Source of the DNA: Selaginella moellendorffii
Taxonomy: Eukaryota > Streptophyta > Lycopodiopsida > Selaginellales > Selaginellaceae
Reading direction: 5' to 3'
Assembly: GCF_000143415.4 (NCBI RefSeq)
Contig: NW_003314287.1
Coordinates: 937,160-1,001,159, forward strand
Length of the DNA: 64,000 nt
The notes beneath the pieces were generated by a model. It was not told the DNA's origin, ran no database searches, and worked only from the letters and a program-made list of their open reading frames with translations. Shown here piece by piece: positions 12,241 through 25,058 of the stretch; position 1 is the stretch's first letter; each line of letters opens with the position of its first letter. A program made the translations under genes and the position numbers.

Positions 12241-14565
12241 TTACGTAGATATGAGGCCGCTTTTCCTCCTCTTTTTCCCGTCGGGAGTACCATGGAGCTG
12301 GGGCTTGCAGTCGTAGGTGCGCAGTTGGAACGCCTCAAAAGCTTCGGACACTGCTTCGACCTGTACGTGGACACAGTAAGTCATGTATTGGGCTGAGCGA
12401 TCACGTAAACTTACGAGCTCTGGTTTTTTGGCATATACGCGAACAATCCTGTCCACGCAGTGATCAGAATAAAACCCGCTCAAGTTCTGTCTGTCCACCG
12501 TAAACTTGACAGAGTCATCAAACTCCTGTTTGAAAAACGTCAAAATAGCCCTTGCAATTCAGTAGCCATTGTCTGTTACCTTGAAAAAGTGCACCCTGTA
12601 TACAGAGCCACACCAAGTAAGTACGAGGCCTACGGAGAAAAATAAGTTACTAGTTTTACCCAGATAAAGGATCGGGCTTTCCACAAGCAAGGTCTATCTT
12701 CACGTTGCTAACGACAATGTCATCTTCACAAATTTTTGCCCCAGATTTCTGCATAGAAAGTAAATTATGACAAGTGGCATACAAGCTACGTACCGCGCAG
12801 CAAACAATGTCTTTGGCGGTGACGTCTTTGAAATGTTCAGTTTTTTCCTTTGGAACAAGGTACTCGTTACAAAACTACACGTTAAAAGAACTTAGGGGGA
12901 ACAAAGCACGAAAGTTTTTGGAACCTGATAGAGTCCTTGACCACATCTCTTCATTCGCCAGACCAGTTCTCTCGCTTCCTTGAGCTCATCCACATCTGAA
13001 GTTTCGATCGCTTTCAGAAGAGAGTCGTCCATCTGAAACTCAAAGCCAAGCCTAAGCAAATGCAAAAGACGGATAAGTTTACCTTCCAGAATTGTTCTGG
13101 GTCAAAAACTCCTGCCGATATTCCCAGATAGTCGTCAGAGAGTACCAGCACATCCGCGAGCATAAGCTCTAAAGCCTGTCAAAAAGAAGGATAAACTGTC
13201 GGAGATGGACCAGACAAAACCGATGTACCTTGACTTTCCGATGAGTATAGATTTTTCGGAAAAGATCTGCTCTCGTTCGAAACAGATTCCACACTTCCAT
13301 GGCTGGAATAAACGTGTAAGACAAACATAGCTGGGTTGCTTCCCTCACCATCAGTTGCAAGGTAGCAAATCTCGTTGTCGATGACTTTAATATTGTCCAT
13401 CAGCCTGGAAAAGAAAGTAAAATTCGCCTCACCAAGACAGCCAGTGAAAATGAAATGCGACAATTTACCTGCCGAGCGTAAAGTTCGAAGTTATACCGCA
13501 TGCACGAGAGTCTCGAAGAATGTAGTCAAACCTACACAGAAACTATAAACAATGCGGAGATGATAAAATACTCATATACTTATCCACGTCAATGGAGTTG
13601 CGTCCGTTAGCCACGATGTCAAAGAGAAAGGTCTTCTCGTTGTATTCCTGACGGACACACGCGCAAAGATACAAGTCAGGCCTTGGTTTAAGAACTTTTC
13701 AAACCTCAATCAGCGAAGGGTTCTTGCTGGATAAGATCATATCCTGCAAAATGTGATCGAACGCCGTGTGAGTAAGCAAGAAAAAAAACTTGGTCTGTTA
13801 CCTTGACTCGCTTAAGATCAGTGGAACTAATGTCGATGTGATTCACATCCACTATGTAGTCGATCATCCTCGTTGACATGTCCTCGTGAGACCTGCATCG
13901 CCCTTATATATCACCATGTTAACAGACCGAAGTTCTCGCACCACTTGTGTCCTGGCATAATCCGAGGAAGGAACTCGTTGTCAAAGACATGACTAAAGGG
14001 ACCATGTCCAACATCGTGAAGTAGGCCTGCGAGGAAGCTTTTAGCCGTTCGTAAGTTTTGGAAAAGAGATTACCTGCCAAGCTCACGGTCGTGATATCAG
14101 AGGCGGTGATCCCCAACTCTGGCTGACAAAAACTCGGTTATCACGGGGAAAAACTAGAGCACGGAAAAAGATAACGGGTACGTTCTTCGCGAGATTTTCG
14201 ACTGTCATGCGAGCGAGCTTGTAAACACCCAAAGAATGCTCAAACCTCGAATGCGATGCGCCAGGGTAGACCAAGTAGCAAAGTCCTGAGAGACAAAATA
14301 ATAGAGAAAGTGAAGAAGAAAGATTTAGCCCCGATCCATACCAAGTTGCTTGATATCACGCAGCCTCTGGAATTGTAGCGAATCCACGAATTTCAAGCTT
14401 AGCTACGAGAGAAAGAAAGGGAAATAGTAGCAATCGATCAATGAGCTTTCTGGAAATTCTTACCGGATCCACGTAAGTGTTACCGTGGAGATTATCGAGA
14501 ATCACCTTGTCGCGACGCCTCGGCTGCATTGATCGCGGGAGCGCATCTTCATTCAATGCGCCCAT
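12241..14565 (-). CDS. VEN4: HD-domain dNTP triphosphohydrolase, SAMHD1/VEN4 type
   Basis: Multi-exon gene beginning [13 protein letters not shown] (ATG at 14563-14565). Ordered exons spell the SAMHD1 catalytic core: [92 protein letters not shown], and [22 protein letters not shown]. The metal- and substrate-binding His and Asp residues (RFEHS, HDVGH, DKFDY) are present. Animal SAMHD1 has an N-terminal SAM domain; this one starts directly before the HD domain, as plant VENOSA4 does. Reaction: dNTP to deoxynucleoside plus triphosphate, controlling the dNTP pool; in Arabidopsis VEN4 affects leaf and chloroplast development. The C-terminus ends [11 protein letters not shown], a possible nuclear signal. 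It is divergent from the AMP deaminase gene, 297 bp between start codons. Confidence 0.92.
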
Positions 14566-14862
14566 TTTCTTGGTAGAATCACCAGAAACTCCAGAAGAAC
14601 CCTACTTTTTCTACATTCCAGCAACAGCAAAAGGCGATCGATTGCAGCGCCAGCGATTCATCCGATCCAGCTTCAAATATTTTCTGGTAATCGATCGATC
14701 CAGCGCAGCTGATCGCGACGAGCAACAAAGAAGAATAATCTCAAGGCGGACCGTCCGGTCTAGGGCGTCCACGTGGTCGAATCCGGGAGCTGCTATTATC
14801 CGCTTTGCCTTCCCGTTCTTGTGAAGGATGAAGCCGGGGCAGTTTTTCTAGGGCTCCAGAGG

Positions 14863-17800
14863 ATGGACGATGGCGCCCAGCAGGCGCCGTCGTGGCTCTC
14901 GATCGTCGCGGCGGCATTTCTAGGCGCTGGATCCGTGGCGATTTCGGCGCTATGGATGCACAGGCGCGTCGTGGAGCGAGTGCTGGAGCAGCGATTGCGC
15001 AAGATCACGGAAGGTATGGAGAGGGAAATCATAGAAGAAAAGGGAAATAGGAGGAGCAAGCTAAAGAAGCCGCCGCTCTTGCGAAGGGGCCATTCCGTGC
15101 CGCCTCACCAGGACGTGAGGCATGCCAGTCCTGTGGAGATTTGGTGGTCCGAGAATGGGAAGGCTTCCGGGGAGGAGGAGAAGCTAGTGCCTGGTAGCAG
15201 CTCGCAGGCTGCGGAGATCCAGCAGGAGGAAAGCGCGGCTCCAGTAGAAAATGCGAAGAACTTGAAGGATTCAGCTGCTAGTGAAGCTGGAAAGACTGTG
15301 GAAAGTGGAAGAACATCGTCACTGAGTTGCAAGTCGAGATCCAAGTCGACTTCTTTGTCTTCTGATCGTGACCAGGAGGACGATAAATCGCAAGTGTTTC
15401 CTGTCTTGCCGAAAGTTCGCACTCGTCTCGAAGGTGATATTCATCTGCTCGAATTTATAATTTTCTGGGATTTTCTAGCAGAAAGTGGCCAAACTTTCAA
15501 TCATTCCGCATCAAACAGGAGAACTGCACACTTGAGACCATCCTCTCCTCCTAAGTCTGGACTTTTTGATTTGGATGGATCGGATGAGGATTTGGATATG
15601 TTGAATGACAAAGAAGACGCTGTTCTTGTCGATGAAATTTGTGCAATCGAGGAAGCTGTAGCCAATGAATGCTTTGAGGAGCCATTGTTGAGGATGGTAC
15701 GTTACAGTGGCTGATGACATGAAAATTCTGGTATGCTTTGCTCTTGTTTGTGTGTTCTGATTGGTCGAATGAGTGTCATCGTTTTGCAGGATGACGATCC
15801 AAAAAACTTTGGACTATCACATTCTCCGAGCTTGGAATGCTTGGTCGCATCATTAGAGCAACAAACTGAGAAGTCTGAGACACATTCAGCTAGGCCGCAT
15901 AGTCTTGCAGACGAGCTTCTCGGAGCGCCTGATCCTGTGGCTGCTGACATTCTAAGAAAGGAGCCACAACAAGAAACGTTTGTTCGCATGAAAGTCACAC
16001 CCTATGGTACGTATAATCCTCATCATCGTTTCTGACTCCTCCTCTCACATATTTTATGTATCAGATCCGCCTACAGCCGAAGAAGAGGAAGTTTGCATTG
16101 TGCTACAGCAGTGTTTGGCTCTAAGAGAAAAATATTTATTTGTGGAAAAGGATCCACCATGGCGGAAAGGAATGTTTTGTGCATCAGGATTTAATCCAGA
16201 TCCTTTCCACTACGAACCAGAACCTCGATCGCAGGTTTGCTCTTTTTTAAATGAGCTTTGACTAACTAACATAGCTAACGTCCAGCATGTTTTTAAAGAG
16301 ATAGATGGTGTTATACATGTTTATGCAAATTCAGAAGGTATGTCCTTGCTACCATGAAAACTTCTAAAGTGGTGTTTTCAGCAAAGGAGGAGTTGTTTCC
16401 CGTTCCTGACGCAACTACATTCTTTACGGACATGCACCGAATACTTAGACTTACAGGACTAGGAAATGTGCGAACCTTCTGTTACCATCGGTTACATCTT
16501 CTGGAACAGGTAGATCGTATCCTTGCACTTAGAAACATCTAACATCTGAATCTCCTTACTGCAGAAATTTAGCCTTCATCTCATGCTTAATGCGGACAGA
16601 GAGTTTCTTGCTCAGAAGAGTGCCCCCCATCGAGATTTTTACAACGTCAGGAAGGTTGACACTCACGTGCATCATTCATCTTGTATGAACCAAAAGCATC
16701 TTTTGCGATTTATCAAGTCAAAGCTGAGAAATGAACCCGACGAGGTGACTTACAATCTAAAAGCTTTTATATGGATACACTCAACTGTTTCTTGCCAAGT
16801 CAGGTTGTTATCTTTCGGGATGGCCAATATCTTACTCTTAAGGAGGTCTTCGAAAGCTTGGACTTAACAGGGTATGTTTTAGCGGCGATACATTGCAGAA
16901 GAATTGGTGTAATTTTGGTATTGCTAGGTACGACCTGAATGTGGATTTGCTTGACGTCCATGCTGATAAAAATACGTTTCATCGCTTCGACAAATTCAAT
17001 CTTAAGTACAATCCTTGTGGTCAAAGCCGGCTTAGAGAGATCTTTCTGAAGCAGGACAATCTTATCCAGGGTACCTTTTGAAATCAGTAAGCTTTTCATA
17101 TACAATCCATGCACTCCTCAGGGCGCTTCTTGGCGGAGCTAACAAAAGAAGTTTTTCAGGATCTTGCTGTCAGCAAGTACCAGGTATCATTTAAAGTGGC
17201 AGCTATTCCATTCTGGTGGAACTTAAATCCTGCAGATGGCGGAGTACAGGATATCCGTATATGGAAGAAAGCAAAGTGAGTGGGATCAACTGGCAAGCTG
17301 GATTGTAAATAACGAGCTTTACAGCGAAAACGTTGTATGGCTTGTTCAAGTAGGTAGTCCGATTTCCTTAAGTTGGTCTTACTCTGTGTGATACAGGTTC
17401 CTCGACTCTACATATTTTACAAGATGATGGGCATTGTTACATCCTTTCAAACCATATTGAACAATTTGTTTCTTCCATTATTTGAAGTCACGATTGATCC
17501 TGGTTCGCATCCGCAGCTACACATATTTTTGAAACAGGTAATCTCTTGACAGTTTCTCTCGTCGTTTTATCACGGTGTGTAGGTGGTAGCATTCGATATG
17601 GTTGACGACGAGAGTAAACCAGAGCGTCGTCCAAATAAACATATGCAAACTCCTGCACAGTGGGATATCAACTTTAATCCGGCCTACTCGTATTGGGCGT
17701 ACTACATTTACGCCAACATGTACACTTTAAACAAGGTAGAAACTTTCAAGAACAGTTCATGGATGATTCTTGTATTTCTGTGTTGGCAGCTCCGTGAGTC

Positions 17801-18591
17801 CAGGGGTTTGTGCACAATTAAGTTTCGGCCTCATTCCGGAGAGGCAGGAGATTTGGATCACTTGGCGTCCACGTTTTTACTGGCTCACAACATCGCTCAT
17901 GGAAACAACCTCAGAAAATCTCCTGGACTTCAGTATCTTTATTACCTCGCCCAGGTTTTATCATGTTTGGTTTTTCGTCCCGCACTTTAACCTCTCCTTT
18001 TTCTTGTGGTTCGTTTGGTAGATTGGTCTGGCTATGTCTCCCTTGAGCAACAACTCTTTGTTTTTGGATTACCACCGTAATCCTTTTCCTATGTTTTTCT
18101 CACGAGGTCTCAATGTTTCCCTGTCAACGGATGATCCACTTCAAATACATCTTACTAAAGAACCACTAGTGGAGGAATACAGCATTGCCGCTCAGGTACG
18201 CTCTAAAGACGATCTCAAGCTTAAGTTCTCGTTTGTGTCTCAGGTCTGGAAGCTGAGTTCCTGCGACCTGTGTGAAATCGCAAGAAACTCCGTCTATCAG
18301 TCGGGTTTTCCTCATCACATGAAGGTCTCTCTTTTTCCACGTTTTGTCAAGCATAACTTGGTGCTCTCCAGCTTCATTGGATTGGACACAAATACTTCAA
18401 ACGGGGAGCTGCGGGGAACGACATCCACAAAACCAACGTACCTCATATCCGTGTAGAGTTTCGATACGAGGTGAAGCAAGCCTTCTTCTAGCACTCTATC
18501 TTGATTCGTTCGCTCGTTTTAGACTTGGCAAGAAGAATTGCAATACATATGTTTGGGAGGCGCCAGAATCTCGGAAGAAATCGATCCATAA
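14863..18591 (+). CDS. FAC1: AMP deaminase (FAC1 type)
   Basis: Eighteen exons sum to 2805 nt, giving 934 residues, all phases consistent: 14863-15433, 15479-15696, 15790-16006, 16065-16234, 16286-16337, 16382-16509, 16565-16744, 16804-16871, 16928-17070, 17122-17183, 17236-17349, 17397-17537, 17583-17735, 17790-17954, 18022-18195, 18244-18324, 18372-18470, 18523-18591. Near the N-terminus is a membrane segment ([20 protein letters not shown]), as in plant AMPDs. A charged, Ser-rich linker follows. The catalytic domain shows the zinc ligands [32 protein letters not shown] and the signature [11 protein letters not shown], and ends [15 protein letters not shown]. It hydrolyses AMP to IMP and ammonia in purine turnover; Arabidopsis FAC1 is needed for embryo development. 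The true C-terminus lies on the 69-nt last exon, which a simple ORF call misses. Confidence 0.95.
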
Positions 18592-19589
18592 GGAGAACTC
18601 GACGGCTACGATGGCCTTGTCTTATACCCATTCAAAATGGACGTACAAGACTTGTTAGAAAGATTTCATGGAGGTTAGGTATCTTGATTAAAGTAAACCG
18701 ATTAAGGCAAGTCGCTCGATCAATGTCGAGCGAATGATCTTATAGAGGTTCGATCGATGTGTTCCAATGCCACAGAAGTGAAGCCCCTCTTTGGCTTTGT
18801 GATGCTCATGAGTAAAGTCACAACGATTGAACCTGATCGAGATGAAAACCTCTAAAGACTTTAAACATTTGTTAAGCTCGTAGGTTCTAAGAAACAATGT
18901 CTGATTGTACATCTAGCGGATCTCCTCGTCTAAATGATCGAGAAACCAGAGGCTTTGAGATGCTCATGAGTAAACTCTTTGTTTTCCTCAAAGCTTGTTG
19001 AAACTGTTGTTTCAACAAAAGGTTGTTCAAAGTCTTTTGGAGGTTTTCAGACGGATGTATCTCCATTGTCTGATTGTACATCTTAGGTTGTTATCTTTCG
19101 GACTTTTTAAAGAGGTCTTCGGGTATGTTAGATCGGCAAACCGTTGTAGATTTGCTTTCCTTTAGTACTCTTTTTGATGCGTTCTTTTCAGACTTGGCAA
19201 GAAGAGTTGCAATACATATGTTCTCGGAAGAAATCGATAACACAGCTAAGCATTATTTGTATGAGCATGCATGCTTTCATATTGTCTTGTACTCGACGGC
19301 TACGATGGCCTCATCTTAAACCCAATTCAAACTGGACGTATAGGATTTGCTGGAAGGATTTACAAAAGTGATGGATATATGGTAGCACAAGCTCTAGGGC
19401 TTCAATTGGATATGGCGGCAATCTGATTTGCATCGATCGAGCAGCGAACACATTGAGATCGCGGTTCATCTTTTGGGTAGGGCATGGATGCGGGAATCAC
19501 GCGGTAGAGAAGAACAGGGCCCAAGAAGTAACACACCAATGCGCAGTTAAAAGAGAGCAAATTGTAGGGTTTTTGTGAGCGCCGGCTCA
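18592..19589. other. Spacer with AMP deaminase debris and short repeats
   Basis: 3' UTR of the AMP deaminase gene followed by a decayed partial copy of that gene (19084-19371). Between them lie two diverged repeats of a roughly 160-bp unit: GGCTTTGTGATGCTCATGAG near 18793 and GGCTTTGAGATGCTCATGAG near 18951, and TGTCTGATTGTACATCT near 18899 and 19068. The last 200 bp are probably the symplekin promoter. Confidence 0.6.
19084..19371 (+). pseudogene. Decayed partial copy of the AMP deaminase gene
   Basis: Bases 19084-19135 match AMP deaminase exon 8 and its boundary (16803-16880) with an internal deletion: both contain AGGTTGTTATCTTTCGG and GAGGTCTTCG. Bases 19185-19238 match the last exon (18516-18583), sharing AGACTTGGCAAGAAGA and GCAATACATATGTT but losing the codons for GGARI. 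Bases 19292-19371 match the 3' UTR (18598-18680), sharing CTCGACGGCTACGATGGCC, separated by an inserted stretch of about 50 bp. Exons 9-17 are absent. It cannot encode a working enzyme. Confidence 0.8.
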
Positions 19590-22500
19590 ATGGCAGCGAT
19601 GATGGCGGTGCCTCCCGAGGCCCGCGAGCGCGCCGTGGCGCTCCTCCACGACGCCCAATTGCATCCCGACGCCGCGGCCAAGCTCGATTCTCTCCGGGAG
19701 CTCAGGGAGCTGGCGCTTCACAGGGAGCCGCGGCTTCTCCCGGAGCTCCTGCCCGTGCTGCTGGAGCTGCGCAACGATCGCGCCAGCGCCATCCGCAACT
19801 TTCTTGTCGAGTGAGTTCCTCCTCTTCTGACCTAATCTAGGCGCGGCTCACAATGTAGGGTGATCTTTCTTGCTCCCAGGATCATCGAGGAGGTCGGGCT
19901 CAGGCAAGTGGAGTATGTTCCGGTGATGATGCCAGTGCTCTTGACATTGCTCCGGGGCGAGCCGGCCTTTGCTCGGCGTGCTATCACTGCTGGTACCAAT
20001 TTGTTTCGCCACACCTTGGAGTATGTCTTGTTGAAGGTATGGCTCTTGTTCTTGGTGAAAAAGAAGAAGAGTTTCTGATGGTTTCTTGTGCTATTCTTTT
20101 TTCAGGGGATTTATACGAGGCAAGTGGATAAGTTCATGCAAGATTCTTGGATTTCAGTTCTTCAGTTCAAGGAGTTTGTGTATCCCTTTGCTCAGCAGGT
20201 ATGGGAAGAAAAGAGAGGTGTATCTTGCGTTTTTCTGAAGTAAGTTTTTGTACTAGCATGGCAACGACGGGGTACGTTTGCACGCTGTGAAGTTTATCGA
20301 GACTGTGATTTTGCTCTTCACTCCAGACCCTAGTGGTCCTTCGCAGCCACCGCTACCGGATCGACTCGATGGTAGGACACATATTGAAGTGTCGCAGTTA
20401 CAGATTTTTTCTGGTGTTTTTGTTTCAGGAACGTCAAAAGGGATAAACGTGTCCTGGATAGTGTCTGGCCATCCACTCTTAGATGCCACAGCCATGGGTC
20501 AAGAGGCGAGCAAATCGTTGGGATTGTTGCTGAACCAGCTGCGGCAACCTGACGTTTCGGCTCTTCCGGGTCCCGTCGCCATTGTCATCGTGAATAGGTA
20601 CTTTAATTTTCAAGCTTTCAAAACGTCAATTGAGTGGATTCTTATTTGGGAAGGGAATGAGCAGCTTGGCAGCCATTGCGAAACGAAGACCGTCGTTTTA
20701 CGGGCGCATCCTTCCTGTGTTACTTTCACTGGGACCAAGTTGTGAAGCGATCAAAGGTGGTCAAGTGGCCAGCGTGGTTACTGCCTTGAAGAATGCCTTT
20801 GTCCAGCTTCTAAAATGCACGTATCCTGCGGCAGCACCGGTATGCATTTTTTATTGTCACTTCTTCCTTTGTAACTTCGTTATTCTTGGCAGTGGCGCGA
20901 TCGTCTCACTTCGGCACTGCGCCAGATGAATGCCGGAGACGTTGCAGACTTGGCAGTCGAGAGAAGCAGCAGGGGTGGCGAAAGAGAGTCGAGAGAGTCG
21001 AGTTCCCGCTCCAACCGAGTAAAAGTGCCGAATAAGCCATTTCTTTTTCCTCCTGTAACGATGTGTGTATTTGTAGGAAGAGAGACAGGATCCACGAAAC
21101 AAGAGACCCCCACCGCAAGAAAATGGCAATGACGAAGAAAGCTATGGAAAACGCTTGCGGACTACTCCGCCGCCCCCGGTTCAGCAGCATTTTCACCCGG
21201 ATGCATCCGGATACGCGAATGGAGCGGGTCTACCTCCCATACAGCAGATGATACAGATGTTTGAGGCACTTGCGGCCAAAGGAGAAATCGCTTCGATCGA
21301 CTTGCTCATGTCGAGGCTCCCTCCTGATACTCTGGCTGATGTCGTGATTGTCAACATGCAAAATCTTCCACCGTCTGTTCCTGCGGACTTCATGGACAAG
21401 CCGCAGCTATTGCCGCCGCCTCCGCCGCCCCCACCTATCGAGCCCGTGGCTATGGATGGCAGACGAGATCCACGAAGGGTGAGAATGACTCTTTGCTACT
21501 TGATACTAAATCTCTAATTTTTTTTCTTTGGTGTAGGATCCCCGCCGTATGGATCCCCGTATGGATCCCCGTCGCTTACCATCGCCAGGTCCTCCAATGG
21601 TGATGCCAAAGCAGGAGGACTTACAGCAGCCAGGAGTGCCTCCTGTTTTCAGAACTGTGAAGGCAGAGCCCGTGTCTCCGCCTGTGATGAACAGCAGGGA
21701 TCCAAGAGCTTCCTTGAAAGCTACGTCCGTGAAAATGGAACCGACGTTTACGCACGTAAAGTCAGAACCGGACGAGGATATGGGGATTCGGACCATCTCA
21801 ACGATGTATGGTGCACTGTATCCTTCTAGTGATGCCCTTGACGATAGACAAGAAGCAGGAACTTCCGGGGCTGGTTTGTCCAGCTTCCTTCCTGTGGTGA
21901 CGTTAAGTAATGAGCAACGGGCGACTCTTGGAAACTCTGCGTTGACACGCATATTAGAAGGAAGCAAATCAGTCTCGGCCGCTGGTGGTGGTGGTTTGAG
22001 GATCGCGTTATTAGCGCGTCTGACTGCGCAGGCAAGTATTTCGTATTTCGTGAAAACTGTTGTAAACTAATTTACCTTTTTCCTTCAGTCGGCTGAGGCT
22101 TTGAATACTTTACAAAAGCACATACTTGCGGACTATGCGAATCATATGGTACGTAAGTACAGATAAAAGTGATTGTAGTCACGTTTATGTCTTTCAGGGT
22201 CATGAACTTGCGCTACACGTTTTCTATGAACTGTACCTGATGCACATAGCTGGTGGAGATAGTATAGAGAAATACGAAAACTTTTTTGTATCTTTGGTAA
22301 GCTTATATTCATGCAAGAAATTTGACAACGTTGTCTTCAAACAGAGCCAGGGGTTGAAAGATTCGCTACCTCCGTCAGACAAGTCTTTGAGCAAGCTGTT
22401 GTGCGAGATCCCGTTGTTTCCGGAGGGAGCATTTGCGCTCTTAGAAAGTCTTTGTAATCCGATCAATGAGCCCAATGGTGATCGCGTTACACAGGGCTTA

Positions 22501-24632
22501 AGCGCTTTGTGGAGTCTCATCTTGCAACGTCCGGCAGTTCGGGAGAGGTGTTTAAATATGGCTTTAGAGGTATTTTGTTTTTGGTGTTTTGGCCTGGACG
22601 CGTCCCTGACCATCGTTTTCATTTTGCAGTGCGCTGTGCACGAGGTCGATGACGCTCGAACAAAGGCCATTCGTTTGGTAAGCTTCCAAGTAAATATCAT
22701 GTCACGAATTGAACTTTGGGTGCCTTCAGGTTGCAAATAAACTGTACCCTGTGACCTTCATTTCACAAAAAATTGAAGAGTTTGCCACTAAAATGCTATT
22801 ATCTGTTGTAAATGTCGGAGGACATAATGTAGACAGTGAAGCTCAGGAACGGAGCACGCTACAGGTGCTTCTGTTTTTTTGTAAACATGACTGGAATCTT
22901 AAAGGTGCTGTGTCTTTCGTAACAGGAAGTTGCTCCCGGCGATCAAGAAGCGAATGCAGCCGACGGCGGGGGAACCAAAGCAGAAGCCCAACGTTGTATG
23001 TCACTTTATTTTGCTCTTTGTACCAAGGTCAGTTATTTCATGTCCAGTGTCTGTTTATTACATGTAAACTTACCTGCAGAAACATGCTCTTTTGGGCGAG
23101 CTATTCAATGTATACGATCGAGCACCAAAGCCAGTAAAGCAAGCAATTCATCGGCAAATACCTGTTCTAGTCCGGACGGTCGGACAATCTTCCCCAGAAT
23201 TACTAAGTATCATCTCCGCTCCTCCACAGGGCTGCGAAAACTTGTTACTACAGGTAATGGATGACTCGCCGATCATGGCTGGCATTTTTTTACGTTTTGC
23301 ATGAATAGGTCCTACATGTTCTGACTGAAGGAACCACGCCATCGCCGGAACTTATCAAAACGATAAAACAGCTCCACGAGACCAGGATAAAGGTGACTGC
23401 CTGGAAATCAATCAGCTAGTTAAATATGTTCTTGTGCAGGACGCGGTATTTCTGATCCCAATCTTGTCGTCACTTTCAAAAGAAGAGGTTTGCTTGTGGC
23501 GAAGTTTTGTATCGCAAATTACTGACTGGGAAATGGTTCAGGTTCTTCCAATTTTTCCGCGGTTGGTTGATCTACCACCGGACAAGTTTCAAGTTGCACT
23601 GGCGCGTATCTTGCAGGTAGGCTGTAGCGATTGATTGGCTTGGTTGGCATTTCATAAGCGTTGGAAACGGCAGGGCTCTGCGCACACAGGTCCTGCTTTG
23701 ACACCTGCCGAAGTGCTCATTGCTCTTCACGGTATAGATCAGCAACGTGATGCAGTTCCTTTGAAGAAGGTACTTGTTTCTTTTCTCCAGCAGGAAGGTT
23801 ACATATCTATGATTTTCAGGTCACGGAAGCTTGCTCGGCATGCTTGCAACAGCGAAATGTCTTCAATCAGGACGTTTTAGCGAAAGTCTTGAATCAGTTG
23901 GTAAGGCCTCTGGTTCGTATCTTCCATTACGTAACATTTTGGAAACTTGATCAGGTGGAACAAACACCTCTTCCAAAGCTATTTATGCGAACTGTCATTC
24001 AAGCTGTTGGAACGTTTCGGTCTTTGGTATGGTTTTCCATGCGTTTACGTCATTGCCTGAAAATCTTCGATTTCCCGACAGGTGGGTTTCGTCATGGATA
24101 TTCTACTCAGACTTGTCAACAAGCAGGTACTTCTCTCGCGTTCTTTCGCCTTCTTCTTCGAACGTGTTTAATTTAGTTTTCTTACTCGCATATCGCGTTC
24201 CCAGATCTGGAAGACTCCTCAATTATGGGTTGGATTCCTCAAGTGCGCGAGCGAAACCACACCGCATTCCTTTCGTGTCTTGCTACAGGTACTACTGTTT
24301 ATCACTCGCAATTGTAAATAACACGCTGCTTCTTTTATTACGCGAAGCTTCCAACCGCGCAGCTCGAGAACGCTCTCGTGAAGCATCCAACGTTGAAAAC
24401 GCCGTTGGCCGCGCATGCGAGCCAGCCGAGTGTCCGGTCCTCCGTTCCCAGGTAAGAAAAGAAAAAAATCTTCTCTTTTTGGTTTAAACTTTCGATCTAG
24501 ACTTTCGGTCTAACTTTTGTCGGTGTGTCTCGAAGGTCGTCGCTGGTATTGCTTGGAGTGATCCAGGACGACGTAACAGCGGTCGAGGCGGCTAGTGCGC
24601 CATCATCGTCAGGGAATGCTCCACAACAGTGA
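19590..24632 (+). CDS. Symplekin/PTA1-like polyadenylation scaffold
   Basis: Many-exon gene with small introns. The ATG at 19590 starts MAAMMAVPPEARERAVALL. The N-terminal HEAT-like region (LPVLLELRNDRASAIRNFL, IIEEVGLRQVEYVP, FIETVILLFTPDPSG) is typical of symplekin. A disordered Pro/Arg/Glu-rich linker with a short MDPRMDPRR repeat and PPPPPPPP tracts follows. The C-terminal helical symplekin domain includes HELALHVFYELYLMH, FPEGAFALLESLCNP, GLSALWSLILQRPAVRERC and VWKTPQLWVGFLKC-like segments. It ends SSSGNAPQQ at 24632. Symplekin holds CPSF and CstF together in pre-mRNA 3'-end cleavage and polyadenylation in the nucleus; the Arabidopsis relative ESP4 also acts in silencing of transgenes. 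Exon borders in the 22.7-24.5 kb part were not all resolved. Confidence 0.88.
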
Positions 24633-25058
24633 AAGGGAGGACACGCTCGTTCACACGCACGCGGACTCCAAACCAGGCACTCAATTTTGTTGATAAAATC
24701 TTTAATGCGAATATACTACGTCCCCATCCAGCCGTGCGTATCCGACGGCGGTCAGCGGCCGTGCATTAAATATCTGCCATTAGGGCATGGCGCCAGGCTG
24801 ACCTGGCAACGTGTTTTTTTGCCCTTTCCACCAAAATATATATTTTCTGATACCCCTTTTGTAGGGTTAGGGTTTCTAGGGTTTGCGTGACGAAGACGAG
24901 TAGCAGCGAGTAGCGAAGCAGCAGTAGCGCGGACGAGCAGTGAGCAGCGAGCAGAGAGCAGCGAGGAGTGATTTCTCTGGGATTGTGAATCGAGCGATCA
25001 ATTGGATTGCAAGTCTGGCTCATACCGAGCAGCGATCGGTGGCGCATTCGATCGAGCT
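24633..25058. other. Promoter and 5' leader of the next PP2C gene
   Basis: No gene. It contains three overlapping telo-box elements (24862-24884) and a purine-rich leader of repeated GCAGCGAGTAG / GAGCAGCGAG words (24898-24968). The first part should be the symplekin 3' UTR. Confidence 0.5.
24862..24884. promoter_or_regulatory. Telo-box cluster (TAGGGTTAGGGTTT...TAGGGTTT)
   Basis: Three TAGGGTT(A/T) words occur in 23 bp, about 175 bp before the PP2C start codon. The telo-box (AAACCCTA) is a known plant promoter/5' leader element of translation and housekeeping genes. Confidence 0.55.

Noticed and set aside
12211-12396. Plus-strand small ORF over the VEN4-like 3' end
   Set aside because: Antisense shadow of the last exon of the dNTPase gene.
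15434-15478. Continuous coding through AMP deaminase bases 15434-15478
   Set aside because: The 45-bp stretch is open in frame but has GT...TTCTAG borders, AT-rich content and typical intron length, so I treat it as an intron; retention remains possible.
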